Origin: Deltaproteobacteria bacterium
GTDB lineage: Bacteria; Myxococcota_A; UBA9160; PR03
Length of the DNA: 13,080 nt
NCBI GenBank assembly: GCA_018262315.1
Contig: JAGSPS010000047.1
Coordinates: 1-13,080 of the forward strand
Direction: 5' to 3'
The position numbers and the translations under genes were made by a program. Position 1 is the stretch's first letter; the number at the start of each line of letters is the position of its first letter. The notes beneath the pieces are model-generated. The model saw only the letters and a list, made by a program, of their open reading frames with translations, was not told the origin of the DNA and searched no databases. Shown here in pieces: positions 1 to 6,484 of the stretch.

Positions 1-1263
1 ACCCACATCTGCGGACTCGCCGAACGCGGGGGAACGCTCTTCAGCGGCTTCGCGCACGCCTCGTGGACGAAGCCGTCGTTCGCGTCGATCCTCACGTCGA
101 CGCTGCCTTCGACGCACAACACGATGTCGAAGACGGCCACGCTGCCGCAGGATCTGGTCCTGGTGTCCGAGGCGCTCCAGCAGCACGGCTACGCAACCGG
201 TGGGATCGTCGCGAACATCAACCTCGCGCCGAGCTTCGGCTTCCAGCAGGGCTACGACGAGTACAGCTATCTCTCGCCCGATTATCTGTTCGGCTCGGAA
301 GAGTCGTCGTCGAAGCTGATCTTCTACCAGATCGGCCGCAAGCTGGCGCTCGAGCGGAAGCCCGGTCACCGCGTGACGGACTACTACCAGGACGCGGCGA
401 CGGTGACGCGCGTCGCCGACGACTGGCTCGCGCGCCACAAGGATTCGCGCTTCTTCCTGCTGCTGCACTACATGGACCCGCACGATCCCTATTTCCCCCA
501 TCCGTACACGGGCGAGGGGATCGCGCGCGTCGAGGCGGACAATCCCGATCCGTCGCGCGCGGCGCACATGCGCGAGCTCTACGACGGCGAGATCCGCTTC
601 ACCGACGAACACATCGCGGAGCTGGAGGCGAAGCTGCGCGAACTCGGCGTCTGGGACGACACGATGATCGTGATCACCGCCGATCACGGCGAGGAATTCC
701 ACGAGCACGGCGGATGGTGGCACGGCACGACGCTCTATGAAGAGCAGATCCACGTGCCGCTGCTGGTGAAGTGGCCGAAGGGCAAGGTCGGGGCGCCGGC
801 GCGCGTCACCGATCATCTGGCGCGTCACATCGACGTCGCGCCGACGCTGCTCGCGCTCGCGGGTGCGCCGATCCCCGCCGGCATGCAGGGGAAGGATCTC
901 GCGGTGCCGATGGCGCAGCGAAGCGAGTCCGAGCGCATGCACTACGCCGAGGAGGATCACGAGGGCAACGTGCTGCGCGCGATCCGCACCGACTCCTGGA
1001 AGCTGATCGAGGCCAACGCGGGCAACCCGCGCGGGCTGCCGCCCGAGGAACTCTTCGCGATCGGGAAGGATCCGAGGGAGACGCAGAACGTCGTCGAGGG
1101 GAACGCGACGGTCGCCGCCGAAATGCGCAAGCACGCCGAGGCGCAGCGCCAGCTCGCGGCGAGTCAGGCGGTCGAAGGCGGCGAGCAGGCGAAGCTCACC
1201 AAGGAAGAGTGCGAGAAGCTGCGCGTGCTCGGGTACGTGCAGGACTGCGACTCGGTGAACTGA
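1..1263 (+). CDS. Sulfatase-like hydrolase of the alkaline phosphatase superfamily (5' end outside window)
   Basis: The reading frame is open from base 1, so the N-terminus, including the usual first metal-binding Asp pair, lies outside; 420 residues are visible. Sulfatase-fold landmarks appear in order: the nucleophile segment SWTKPSFASILTSTLPSTH (visible residues 21-39), HYMDPHDPYF (156-165), the metal-binding TADHGEEFHEHG (226-237) with WHG just after (His241), HVPLLVKWP, and DVAPTLLALAG. The C-terminus ends in LRVLGYVQDCDSVN, and the LxxLGY ending is common in this family. By family knowledge it would cleave a sulfate or phosphate ester. The Cys/Ser normally converted to formylglycine is Thr23 here, and the following Arg is Phe27, so true sulfatase activity is doubtful; a Thr-nucleophile phospho-transferase or hydrolase is an alternative. 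The first Met (base 124) is internal, because conserved motif precedes it. Its last codons recur at 2415-2459. Confidence 0.88.
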   Translation, partial: THICGLAERGGTLFSGFAHASWTKPSFASILTSTLPSTHNTMSKTATLPQDLVLVSEALQQHGYATGGIVANINLAPSFGFQQGYDEYSYLSPDYLFGSEESSSKLIFYQIGRKLALERKPGHRVTDYYQDAATVTRVADDWLARHKDSRFFLLLHYMDPHDPYFPHPYTGEGIARVEADNPDPSRAAHMRELYDGEIRFTDEHIAELEAKLRELGVWDDTMIVITADHGEEFHEHGGWWHGTTLYEEQIHVPLLVKWPKGKVGAPARVTDHLARHIDVAPTLLALAGAPIPAGMQGKDLAVPMAQRSESERMHYAEEDHEGNVLRAIRTDSWKLIEANAGNPRGLPPEELFAIGKDPRETQNVVEGNATVAAEMRKHAEAQRQLAASQAVEGGEQAKLTKEECEKLRVLGYVQDCDSVN

Positions 1264-1446
1264 GGCGCTTCGCGCGGGGCGCGGCTCCGGCGGGAGAGGG
1301 TCCCGTGCTCGAACATCCTCGGCACGCGCTCGCCTGCCGCGGCATGATCGCGGCTCGTGTGGGGCAAGACCGTCGCGCTGCGGTTGGGCCTGCTCGGCGG
1401 CCTGCGGAACTGCGCGCGGGACCCTCTCCCGCCTGCGCCTACCTGC
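1219..1446 (+). repeat. Direct repeat copy A: sulfatase 3' end plus long inverted-repeat element
   Basis: This stretch matches 2415-2654. Shared parts are the last 14 codons and stop of the sulfatase-like gene, then GAGGCGC, a left arm GGCGGGAGAGGGTCCCG (1289-1305), the sequence TGCTCGAACATCCTCGGCACG, a divergent middle, then CGGCCTGCGGAACTGCGCG and the right arm CGGGACCCTCTCCCGCC (1417-1433), ending in TGCGCCTACCTGC. The two 17-nt arms are perfect reverse complements, 111 nt apart. A short outer GGCGC/GCGCC match extends the stem beyond a small bulge. The arms could form a very stable RNA stem and so act as a terminator or 3'-end stabiliser. A MITE-like or REP-like genomic repeat is equally possible. 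Confidence 0.8.
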
Positions 1447-1528
1447 TCGGATGGCTGAAACGGAGGCTCCCTGATCCCCACGTCGCTCCTCTGGCGGGCG
1501 CGCGGGCGCGAGCGCACCATCGTGTGTG
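1264..1528. other. Intergenic gap holding inverted-repeat element copy A
   Basis: About 265 bases separate the sulfatase-like stop from the cyclase start. Most of it is the repeat element described separately (to about 1446). I see no convincing promoter or ribosome binding site in the remaining 80 bases before the cyclase. Confidence 0.6.
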
Positions 1529-2380
1529 ATGCCGCACCTCCGGCGCAAGAGCTTCACCACGCCCGACCAGGTCCGCGCGTTCATGAACGGGCGCATGGAC
1601 GTCGTCACGCTCGGTGAGACCGCGATCGGCCGTTTCGTGTTTGGACCGGGCTGGCGCTGGTCGAAGGATGTCGCGCCGATCGCCGGCACGCGCTCCTGCC
1701 AGCACCGCCACGTCGGCTACACGATCTCCGGCACCCTCGAGGTGCGCATGGACGACGGCACGAGCCTCGTGATCGGGCCCGACGACGCCTACGAGATCCC
1801 GCCCGGACACGACGCCTGGGTCGTCGGCGACGTGCCCTGGGACTCCGTCGAGTTCACGAGCGCCCACGCCTTCGGGCTCTCGCCGGACGAACTCGGCGAG
1901 CGGGTGCTCGCGACGATCCTGTTCAGCGACATCGTCACCTCGACCGAGACACTCGAAAGGATCGGTGACCGCGCATGGGCCCGGCTCCTCAGCGAGCACA
2001 ACATGAGGATCCGCGCGGCGATCGACCGCTTCCGCGGCCTCGAGCTCGACACCGCTGGCGACGGCTTCGTCGCGCTCTTCGACGGCGCCGCAAAGGCCGT
2101 GCGAGCCGCGCTGCTGATGGATCCGTCGGTCGCGGATCTCGGGATCCGCTTGCGCGCCGGCATCCATACCGGTGAGGTCGAGGTCGTCGGTGGCCGAGCG
2201 CGCGGCGTCGCCGTCCACACCGCGGCGCGCGTCGCTTCGCTCGCCGCTTCGGGCGAGGTGTTCGTCTCGGGCACCACCCGCGACCTCCTCGACGGATCGG
2301 GCCTATCCCTCGAATCCCGCGGCGAGCACGAGCTCAAGGGCCTGAGCGGAGCCCGTCCGATCTTCGCGGTGCGACGGTAA
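1529..2380 (+). CDS. Cupin-class III adenylate/guanylate cyclase fusion protein
   Basis: The 283-residue soluble protein has two domains. Residues about 25-115 form a cupin: HRHVGYTISGTLEV (His59, His61, Glu71) and GPDDAYEIPPGHDAW (His94) fit the two cupin motifs. Residues about 125-283 form a class III nucleotide cyclase: ATILFSDIVTSTE gives metal Asp134, DTAGDGFVALFDG gives metal Asp178, then GIHTGEVE, GVAVHTAARVA with transition-state Arg234, and the C-terminal HELKGL. The purine-selecting Lys is Asp174 and the usual Asn is His230. Both changes seem familiar from single-domain bacterial cyclases, so activity is likely but substrate (ATP or GTP) is uncertain. The cupin may sense a small ligand or metal and control the cyclase; this is inference. 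ATG 1529 is preferred to the adjoining GTG 1526; no Shine-Dalgarno is seen. The gene lies between two copies of a direct repeat. Confidence 0.88.
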   Translation: MPHLRRKSFTTPDQVRAFMNGRMDVVTLGETAIGRFVFGPGWRWSKDVAPIAGTRSCQHRHVGYTISGTLEVRMDDGTSLVIGPDDAYEIPPGHDAWVVGDVPWDSVEFTSAHAFGLSPDELGERVLATILFSDIVTSTETLERIGDRAWARLLSEHNMRIRAAIDRFRGLELDTAGDGFVALFDGAAKAVRAALLMDPSVADLGIRLRAGIHTGEVEVVGGRARGVAVHTAARVASLAASGEVFVSGTTRDLLDGSGLSLESRGEHELKGLSGARPIFAVRR

Positions 2381-2414
2381 GCGGCTGGAAGGGAGGGGCG
2401 ACGGCGTACGACGG

Positions 2415-2459
2415 CTACGCGTACGCGGATACGTGCAGGATTGCGACGCGGTGAACTGA
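2415..2459 (+). pseudogene. Remnant: C-terminal end of a second sulfatase-like gene
   Basis: Read in the frame ending at the TGA 2457-2459, this stretch encodes LRVRGYVQDCDAVN and stop. Twelve of its 14 residues match the end of the sulfatase-like protein (LRVLGYVQDCDSVN). Five of the 42 aligned bases differ and three of those are silent. This suggests a once-functional paralogue rather than a fresh copy. Upstream of about 2412 the similarity stops, and the cyclase gene ends only 34 bases earlier, so the rest of the paralogue is missing. Confidence 0.75.
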
Positions 2460-2654
2460 GGCGCTGCACGGCTGCGCTTCGCGCGAGGCGCGGCTCCGGC
2501 CGGAGAGGGTCCCGTGCTCGAACATCCTCGGCACGCTCTCGGCTGCGTTGGGAGATTGCGGCGATTCCGATCGGCGTCCCACTCGATCCGAAGGCGATTG
2601 CCCAGCGGCCTGCGGAACTGCGCGCGGGACCCTCTCCGACCTGCGCCTACTTGC
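2415..2654 (+). repeat. Direct repeat copy B: sulfatase 3' remnant plus inverted-repeat element
   Basis: This is the second copy of 1219-1446. The left arm is GGCCGGAGAGGGTCCCG (2498-2514) and the right arm CGGGACCCTCTCCGACC (2625-2641), 110 nt apart against 111 in copy A. The arms pair at 16 of 17 positions. At the fourth arm position copy A has G-C and copy B has C-G, a compensatory change; the third position is a C-A mismatch in B. An insertion of about 11 nt precedes the left arm relative to copy A. Together with the remnant it fills the 282-base gap between the cyclase and the ChrB-like gene. Confidence 0.8.
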
Positions 2655-2662
2655 AGGGAAGA

Positions 2663-3106
2663 TTAGAACGCACGCTGATGGCGCTCACGCAATGCGGCGT
2701 AGAGGGCGTCGTAGAGGAAGAATGCCCGCTCGACGAGTTCGTGGTCATTTTCGGCCACGAGCGGGAAGCCCTGCGAGATCGCGCGCAGACCGGCCGACTC
2801 GGGCGTCGCGTGCACCTCGTCGGCGAAATCTGCGCCGTGGACGATGCGACCGAGCGCCTGCAATGCGACGTCGTCGGGCCGGTGTTCCTCGGCCAGCGCT
2901 TCGAACGAACAGCGGCCTCTCGCGTCGCGGTGCGGATGGGTCGCGCCCGGTGCGTCGAATCCGGTCGCAGCCTCGCGCTGCTGGATGCCCGCGACTTCCT
3001 GCGGATCGACGAAGAGAATTTCTGCGCCCGGGTCGATGAACCGTCGGATCAACCATGCGGTCGCGGTCCGATTCACGCGCGGCCGCCATCGCGTCACCCA
3101 CTTCAT
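2663..3106 (-). CDS. ChrB-type chromate resistance domain protein (stand-alone C-terminal domain)
   Basis: The 147-residue protein starts MKWVTRWRPRVNRTATAWLI and continues RRFIDPGAEILFV (21-33), GFDAPGATHPH, CSFEAL (66-71), IVHGADF (88-94), PESAGLRAISQGF and a C-terminal YDALYAAL. This is the pattern of the ChrB C-terminal 'chromate resistance' domain. Full ChrB proteins are about twice as long and carry an N-terminal regulatory domain that is absent here. No chromate transporter gene chrA is in the window, so a role in chromate resistance is inferred from family only. The start is well supported by a GGAGG 8 nt upstream. The 70 or so bases before the ATG stay in frame without a stop back to a TGA at 3176-3178 and read like a helical peptide (LPDRAAELEALFRALPEESR), possibly a relic of the lost part. 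It lies downstream of the exporter operon on the same strand. Confidence 0.78.
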   Translation of the reverse strand: MKWVTRWRPRVNRTATAWLIRRFIDPGAEILFVDPQEVAGIQQREAATGFDAPGATHPHRDARGRCSFEALAEEHRPDDVALQALGRIVHGADFADEVHATPESAGLRAISQGFPLVAENDHELVERAFFLYDALYAALRERHQRAF

Positions 3107-3246
3107 GCGTGATTCCTCCGGTAGCGCGCGGAAGAGTGCTTCGAGCTCTGCGGCCCGGTCGGGAAGGTCGGGCGGTCACGCTCTCCCTTCCAGCCTCAGT
3201 GAAGGAACGCCGGGCGCCCGCAGAACGTTACACGCGCAGCGAAGGA
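3107..3246 (-). other. Gap between exporter operon and ChrB-like gene, with weak terminator-like hairpins
   Basis: In the 140 bases after the last permease stop there is a 10-bp palindrome CGGGCGCCCG (3211-3220) and a small CCTTC/GAAGG stem (3186-3205). Neither is followed by a T-run on the minus strand. They may slow transcription into the ChrB-like gene, but read-through from the operon is possible. Confidence 0.25.
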
Positions 3247-4398
3247 TCACCCGAGCCGCGGTTTCATCCGCCAGCGCACCAGCGCCATCAGCACCGTGAA
3301 TTGCAGACACAGCGCGACGAGGGGGACCCAGACGTCGCCGAAGTCGCCACCGCGCAGCACGAGACTGCGCAGGCCGATCTGGTACCAGCGCAGCGGCAGG
3401 ATCGCGCCGATCGCGCGGACGCCGTGCGGCATCAACTGGTACGGGAACATCACGCCCGAGAGAACGACCGAGGGCAGGATCACGAAGACGGTTAGGAAAA
3501 CGGCCTGTGCGCTGGTGTGTACCAGCGTCGAGATCAATACGCCGACCGAGAGCGACGCGAACACGAAGGGCAGCGTGAGTACGCCGATCGCGAGCCAGCT
3601 TCCCTTTGGCCAGACGCCGAACAGCGTGCCGGCGCCGACGATCGCGATCACCAGCACGACGTAACAGACGCCGACGTAGGGCAGCAGCTTGCCCAGTACG
3701 ATTTCGAGCGGCGAGGTGGGCAGCGCGAGCGTAGCTTCGTAGGTGCCGCTCTCGCGCTCTCCAACCAGGCCGATGCTCGACACGGAGAAGCACAGGTTGG
3801 TGAGCAGCATGCCGCCGAGCGCGGCGAGAAAGAAGTTGCGGTCACGCAAGGTCGGGTTGAACCAGAAGCGCGGGCGCGTTTGCAGTCCGGCGCTGCCGTT
3901 CGCGACGGCGGGGCGGTCGGCGCTGCGCGCGGCGACGCTGCGCAGATCCGGATCGAATTTGCGCGCGACCTGGCCGATGGTGCCGCCGATGCGGGCTGCG
4001 GTGAGCGGATCGGCGCCGTCGAGCAGCAGCTGGATCTGCGGCCGGCTGCGAAAAGTGTCGCGCTGGAAGTCGTGCGGGATCACCACCAGCGCGACAGCCG
4101 CGCCGCGCGCGAGCAGCGCGCGACCGTCTTCGTAGCTCGCGACGCGTTGCGGCGCGAGGAAGTAACCGGTGGCGCCGATCTCCTCGACGAGGCGACGCGC
4201 GCCGGCGCTCTGGCTCTGATCGAGCACGGCCCACGGCACGTTCGCCGGCTCGTTCGAGAGCGCTCCGCCGAAGAGCAGCAGCATCACGATCGGCTGGACC
4301 GCGACGGCCGCGATGAAGGCCTTGTCGTGGCGCATCACGCTGCCCTCGCGGTAGGCCATCGCCAACACATTCGTCGCGAAGTGCCGCAGCCGCTCCAT
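3247..4398 (-). CDS. ybhR: ABC-2 type exporter permease, second subunit (YbhR-like)
   Basis: The 383-residue inner-membrane protein has one N-terminal membrane segment (about 27-46, AFIAAVAVQPIVMLLLFGGA), a long extracytoplasmic domain (about 50-190), then five membrane segments in the C-terminal half, as in the ABC2_membrane_3 family. The stretch VGERESGTYEATLALPTSPLEIVLGKLLPYVG before the third membrane segment is typical (NERESGTLEQL-type coupling region). It should form a heterodimer with the permease encoded just upstream and be powered by the two ATPases of the operon. The start chosen is MERLRHFATN, 2 nt after the upstream stop and preceded by GGAGA. A longer open frame up to 4764 is an overlap with the upstream gene. 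It is the last gene of the six-gene operon; next downstream is the ChrB-like gene after 140 bases. Confidence 0.9.
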   Translation of the reverse strand: MERLRHFATNVLAMAYREGSVMRHDKAFIAAVAVQPIVMLLLFGGALSNEPANVPWAVLDQSQSAGARRLVEEIGATGYFLAPQRVASYEDGRALLARGAAVALVVIPHDFQRDTFRSRPQIQLLLDGADPLTAARIGGTIGQVARKFDPDLRSVAARSADRPAVANGSAGLQTRPRFWFNPTLRDRNFFLAALGGMLLTNLCFSVSSIGLVGERESGTYEATLALPTSPLEIVLGKLLPYVGVCYVVLVIAIVGAGTLFGVWPKGSWLAIGVLTLPFVFASLSVGVLISTLVHTSAQAVFLTVFVILPSVVLSGVMFPYQLMPHGVRAIGAILPLRWYQIGLRSLVLRGGDFGDVWVPLVALCLQFTVLMALVRWRMKPRLG

Positions 4399-4400
4399 GC

Positions 4401-5555
4401 TCAGGTTCTCCGTTCGAGCGTACGCACCGCCAGCGCGATCAGCGCGGCGCCGAAAGCACCGAGAAAGAGCAACTCGCTCCACAGCTCGAAGGGCCCGGCG
4501 CCGCGCAAGTAGATGGCGCGCGCCACGCGGATGAAATGCGTCGCGGGCAGCAGCTCCGCCAGCCATTGCACCGGCATCGGCATGTTGCGAATCGGGAACG
4601 CAAAGCCCGAGAGCTGCACCAGCGGAACGCTGAACAGCACCGTCTTCTGTACGGCCTCGGCCGCGGTCGCCGACGTGGCGGAGAAGATCAACCCGAGCGA
4701 GAGCGACATCGAGACGTAGACGGTCGCCACCAGCAAGAAGAAGAGCACGCTGCCCGCCGGCCACACACCGAGCACCAGACCCGCGACGACGACCATCAGC
4801 AGCACGTCGAGCGAGAACACGGCGCCCAGCGGCAGCAGTTTGCCGAGCAGGATCTCGACGGTGGTCGCCGGCGTGAGCTGGAGCTGGTCGAAGGTGCCCG
4901 ACAGGCGCTCGTTCACGATCGAGACCGCGGTGATCAACACCGTGACGAACGAGAGCACGAAACCGAAGGTGCCCGCGACCATGAACGGCCGGCCCAGGAG
5001 CTGTGGGTTGAAGAGCGCCTGCGTGACGACGTCGACCCCGGCGCGAGCCGCAGGCGAGCGAAGTTCACCGAGACGCGTCGCGCGCGAACTGAGCTCGCGC
5101 ACCGAGATGCGCGCGCCGCTCGCCGCGAGGATCGAGCGCAGGAAGGCGTCGGCGTTGCCGGCGAGCACGGTCTCCGCGCCGTCGTAGAGCACCTGCACTT
5201 CGGGCGGTGCGGCGCCCGCGCGCTGTGCGAGCGCGTCCTGCAGATCGGGCGGCAGCACCAGCGCCGCGCTGATCTCGCCCGCGACGAGCGCGGCTTCGAG
5301 AGCTTCGCGCGTCGCGTACGGACTCGGATCGAAGGCGCCGGAGGCAGCGACGTCGGAGAGGAGGCGGCGACTCAGCGCGCTGCGACTGGCGTCATGGACG
5401 CCGAGGCGCATGTGCTCGACGTTCGTCGCGAGGATCGAGGAGAACGCGAGCAGCGCGACCAGCGGAACGGCGATCAACGAGATCACCGTGAACGGATCGC
5501 GCAGCGTCGCGCGCACTTCGCGCACCATCAGCGTGCGAAGCCGCCGGGCCTTCAT
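4401..5555 (-). CDS. ybhS: ABC-2 type exporter permease, first subunit (YbhS-like)
   Basis: The 384-residue inner-membrane permease has a first membrane segment at about 23-44 (TVISLIAVPLVALLAFSSIL), an extracytoplasmic domain to about residue 205 containing QVLYDGAETVLAGN, then membrane segments including MVAGTFGFVLSFVTVLITA, LLMVVVAGLVLGVWPAG and VYVSMSLSLGLIFSA. The coupling sequence IVNERLSGTFDQLQLTPATTVEILLGKLLP between segments two and three marks the ABC-2 family. Its length and layout match the next permease, so the two are probably paralogues forming the translocation pore. The ATG overlaps the stop of the upstream ATPase gene (ATGA, 5552-5555), which implies translational coupling. 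E. coli order YbhG-YbhF-YbhS-YbhR guides the name; the substrate cannot be read from the sequence. Confidence 0.9.
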   Translation of the reverse strand: MKARRLRTLMVREVRATLRDPFTVISLIAVPLVALLAFSSILATNVEHMRLGVHDASRSALSRRLLSDVAASGAFDPSPYATREALEAALVAGEISAALVLPPDLQDALAQRAGAAPPEVQVLYDGAETVLAGNADAFLRSILAASGARISVRELSSRATRLGELRSPAARAGVDVVTQALFNPQLLGRPFMVAGTFGFVLSFVTVLITAVSIVNERLSGTFDQLQLTPATTVEILLGKLLPLGAVFSLDVLLMVVVAGLVLGVWPAGSVLFFLLVATVYVSMSLSLGLIFSATSATAAEAVQKTVLFSVPLVQLSGFAFPIRNMPMPVQWLAELLPATHFIRVARAIYLRGAGPFELWSELLFLGAFGAALIALAVRTLERRT

Positions 5556-6484
5556 GGCGCAGTCACCTGTGTGCGCTCGATGAGGCGCGTGAAGATGTCG
5601 TTCATCGCGGGCTGCTCGATCCGCAGACCCCCGATCGCGGCGGGACCCAGCGCCGCTGCCAGCGCGTCGAGTGATGGGGCGTCGATCTGCGGCCGGCGCA
5701 GCGTCAGCGCGTCCCCGTTGTGCGTCGCGCTGAAACCCGCCGCCGCGAGCCGTGCGAGCGCGCCGGCTGCGAGCGGCGCCTCGACGTCGATCCGGTAGCC
5801 GTCCGAGTGCGCCGCGCGCAGCTCTTCGGGCGTGGCGTTCGCAACCAGACGACCGTCGGCGATGAACGAGATCTGGTCGCAGTAGTCCGCTTCTTCCAGG
5901 AAGTGCGTGGTGACGAAGACGGTGCGGCCCGCGTCGGCTTCGTCCTGGATGATCTGCCAGAAGAGATCGCGGCTCGCGACGTCCACGCCCGCGGTCGGCT
6001 CGTCGAGGAAGAGCAGCCGCGGCTCGTGCAGCGTGGCGAGCGCGAGACCGGCGCGCTGCCGCAGGCCGGCGGGGAGGCTCTCGGGCCGCTCGCCCTCGGC
6101 GTCGCGGAGCGCAAAGCGTTCGCGCACGGCGCCCCAGCGGCGTTCGAGCGCCGCGCCGTCGATGCCGTAGAGACCGGCGTAGAACTCGACGTTCTCGCGC
6201 AGCGTGATGCCCTGGTACAGGCTCACCTTCTGGCCCATGTAGCCGATGCGGTCGCGCACGCGGCGCGGCGTGGCGATCACGTCGATGCCGTCCACGCGAA
6301 TCGTCCCGGCCGTCGGCACGAGCAGCCCGATCAGCATCCGGATCGTCGTGCTCTTGCCAGAGCCGTTGGCGCCGAGGAACGCGAAGATCGCGCCGGGCTC
6401 GACCGCGAGCGTGAGAGCGTCGACGGCGGTGAAGGTGCCGAAGCGCTTGGTCAGTCCCGTCGCGGCGATGATCGGTTCGCTCAT
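5552..6484 (-). CDS. ybhF: ABC exporter ATPase, matching the C-terminal half of YbhF
   Basis: The 310-residue cytoplasmic nucleotide-binding protein has Walker A GANGSGKS (38-45), Q-loop Gln85 (GYMGQKVSLY), Walker B LLFLDE (157-162), D-loop and a canonical switch His194 (VTTHFLEEADYCDQI). The signature motif is degenerate: LPAGL (137-141) instead of LSGGQ. LPxGxxQR together with LHEP and TTHFxEEAxYCD is typical of the second half of fused YbhF/RbbA proteins. It probably pairs with the neighbouring ATPase, giving one consensus and one degenerate ATP site. The start MSEPIIAATGLTKRFG overlaps the preceding stop (ATGA, 6481-6484). The same frame stays open upstream to 7477, but that extension is low-complexity Arg/Ala shadow sequence over the first ATPase gene and was excluded. 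Residues from about 230 form a C-terminal extension, usual in this subfamily. Confidence 0.92.
   Translation of the reverse strand: MSEPIIAATGLTKRFGTFTAVDALTLAVEPGAIFAFLGANGSGKSTTIRMLIGLLVPTAGTIRVDGIDVIATPRRVRDRIGYMGQKVSLYQGITLRENVEFYAGLYGIDGAALERRWGAVRERFALRDAEGERPESLPAGLRQRAGLALATLHEPRLLFLDEPTAGVDVASRDLFWQIIQDEADAGRTVFVTTHFLEEADYCDQISFIADGRLVANATPEELRAAHSDGYRIDVEAPLAAGALARLAAAGFSATHNGDALTLRRPQIDAPSLDALAAALGPAAIGGLRIEQPAMNDIFTRLIERTQVTAP

Noticed and set aside
1439..2218. Minus-strand open frame of 259 codons opposite the cyclase gene
   Set aside because: It is the antisense shadow of the cupin-cyclase gene, with Asp/Arg/Ala-rich composition and no motif.
2441..3112. Plus-strand open frame of 223 codons across repeat copy B and the ChrB-like gene
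   Set aside because: It joins intergenic repeat sequence to the antisense strand of a recognised gene and has no domain.
4536..5798. Plus-strand open frame of 420 codons opposite the permease and ATPase genes
   Set aside because: It is rich in Arg, Glu, His and Asp without any domain, and lies antisense to a clear ABC permease gene. In high-GC DNA such frames are by-products of third-position G/C.
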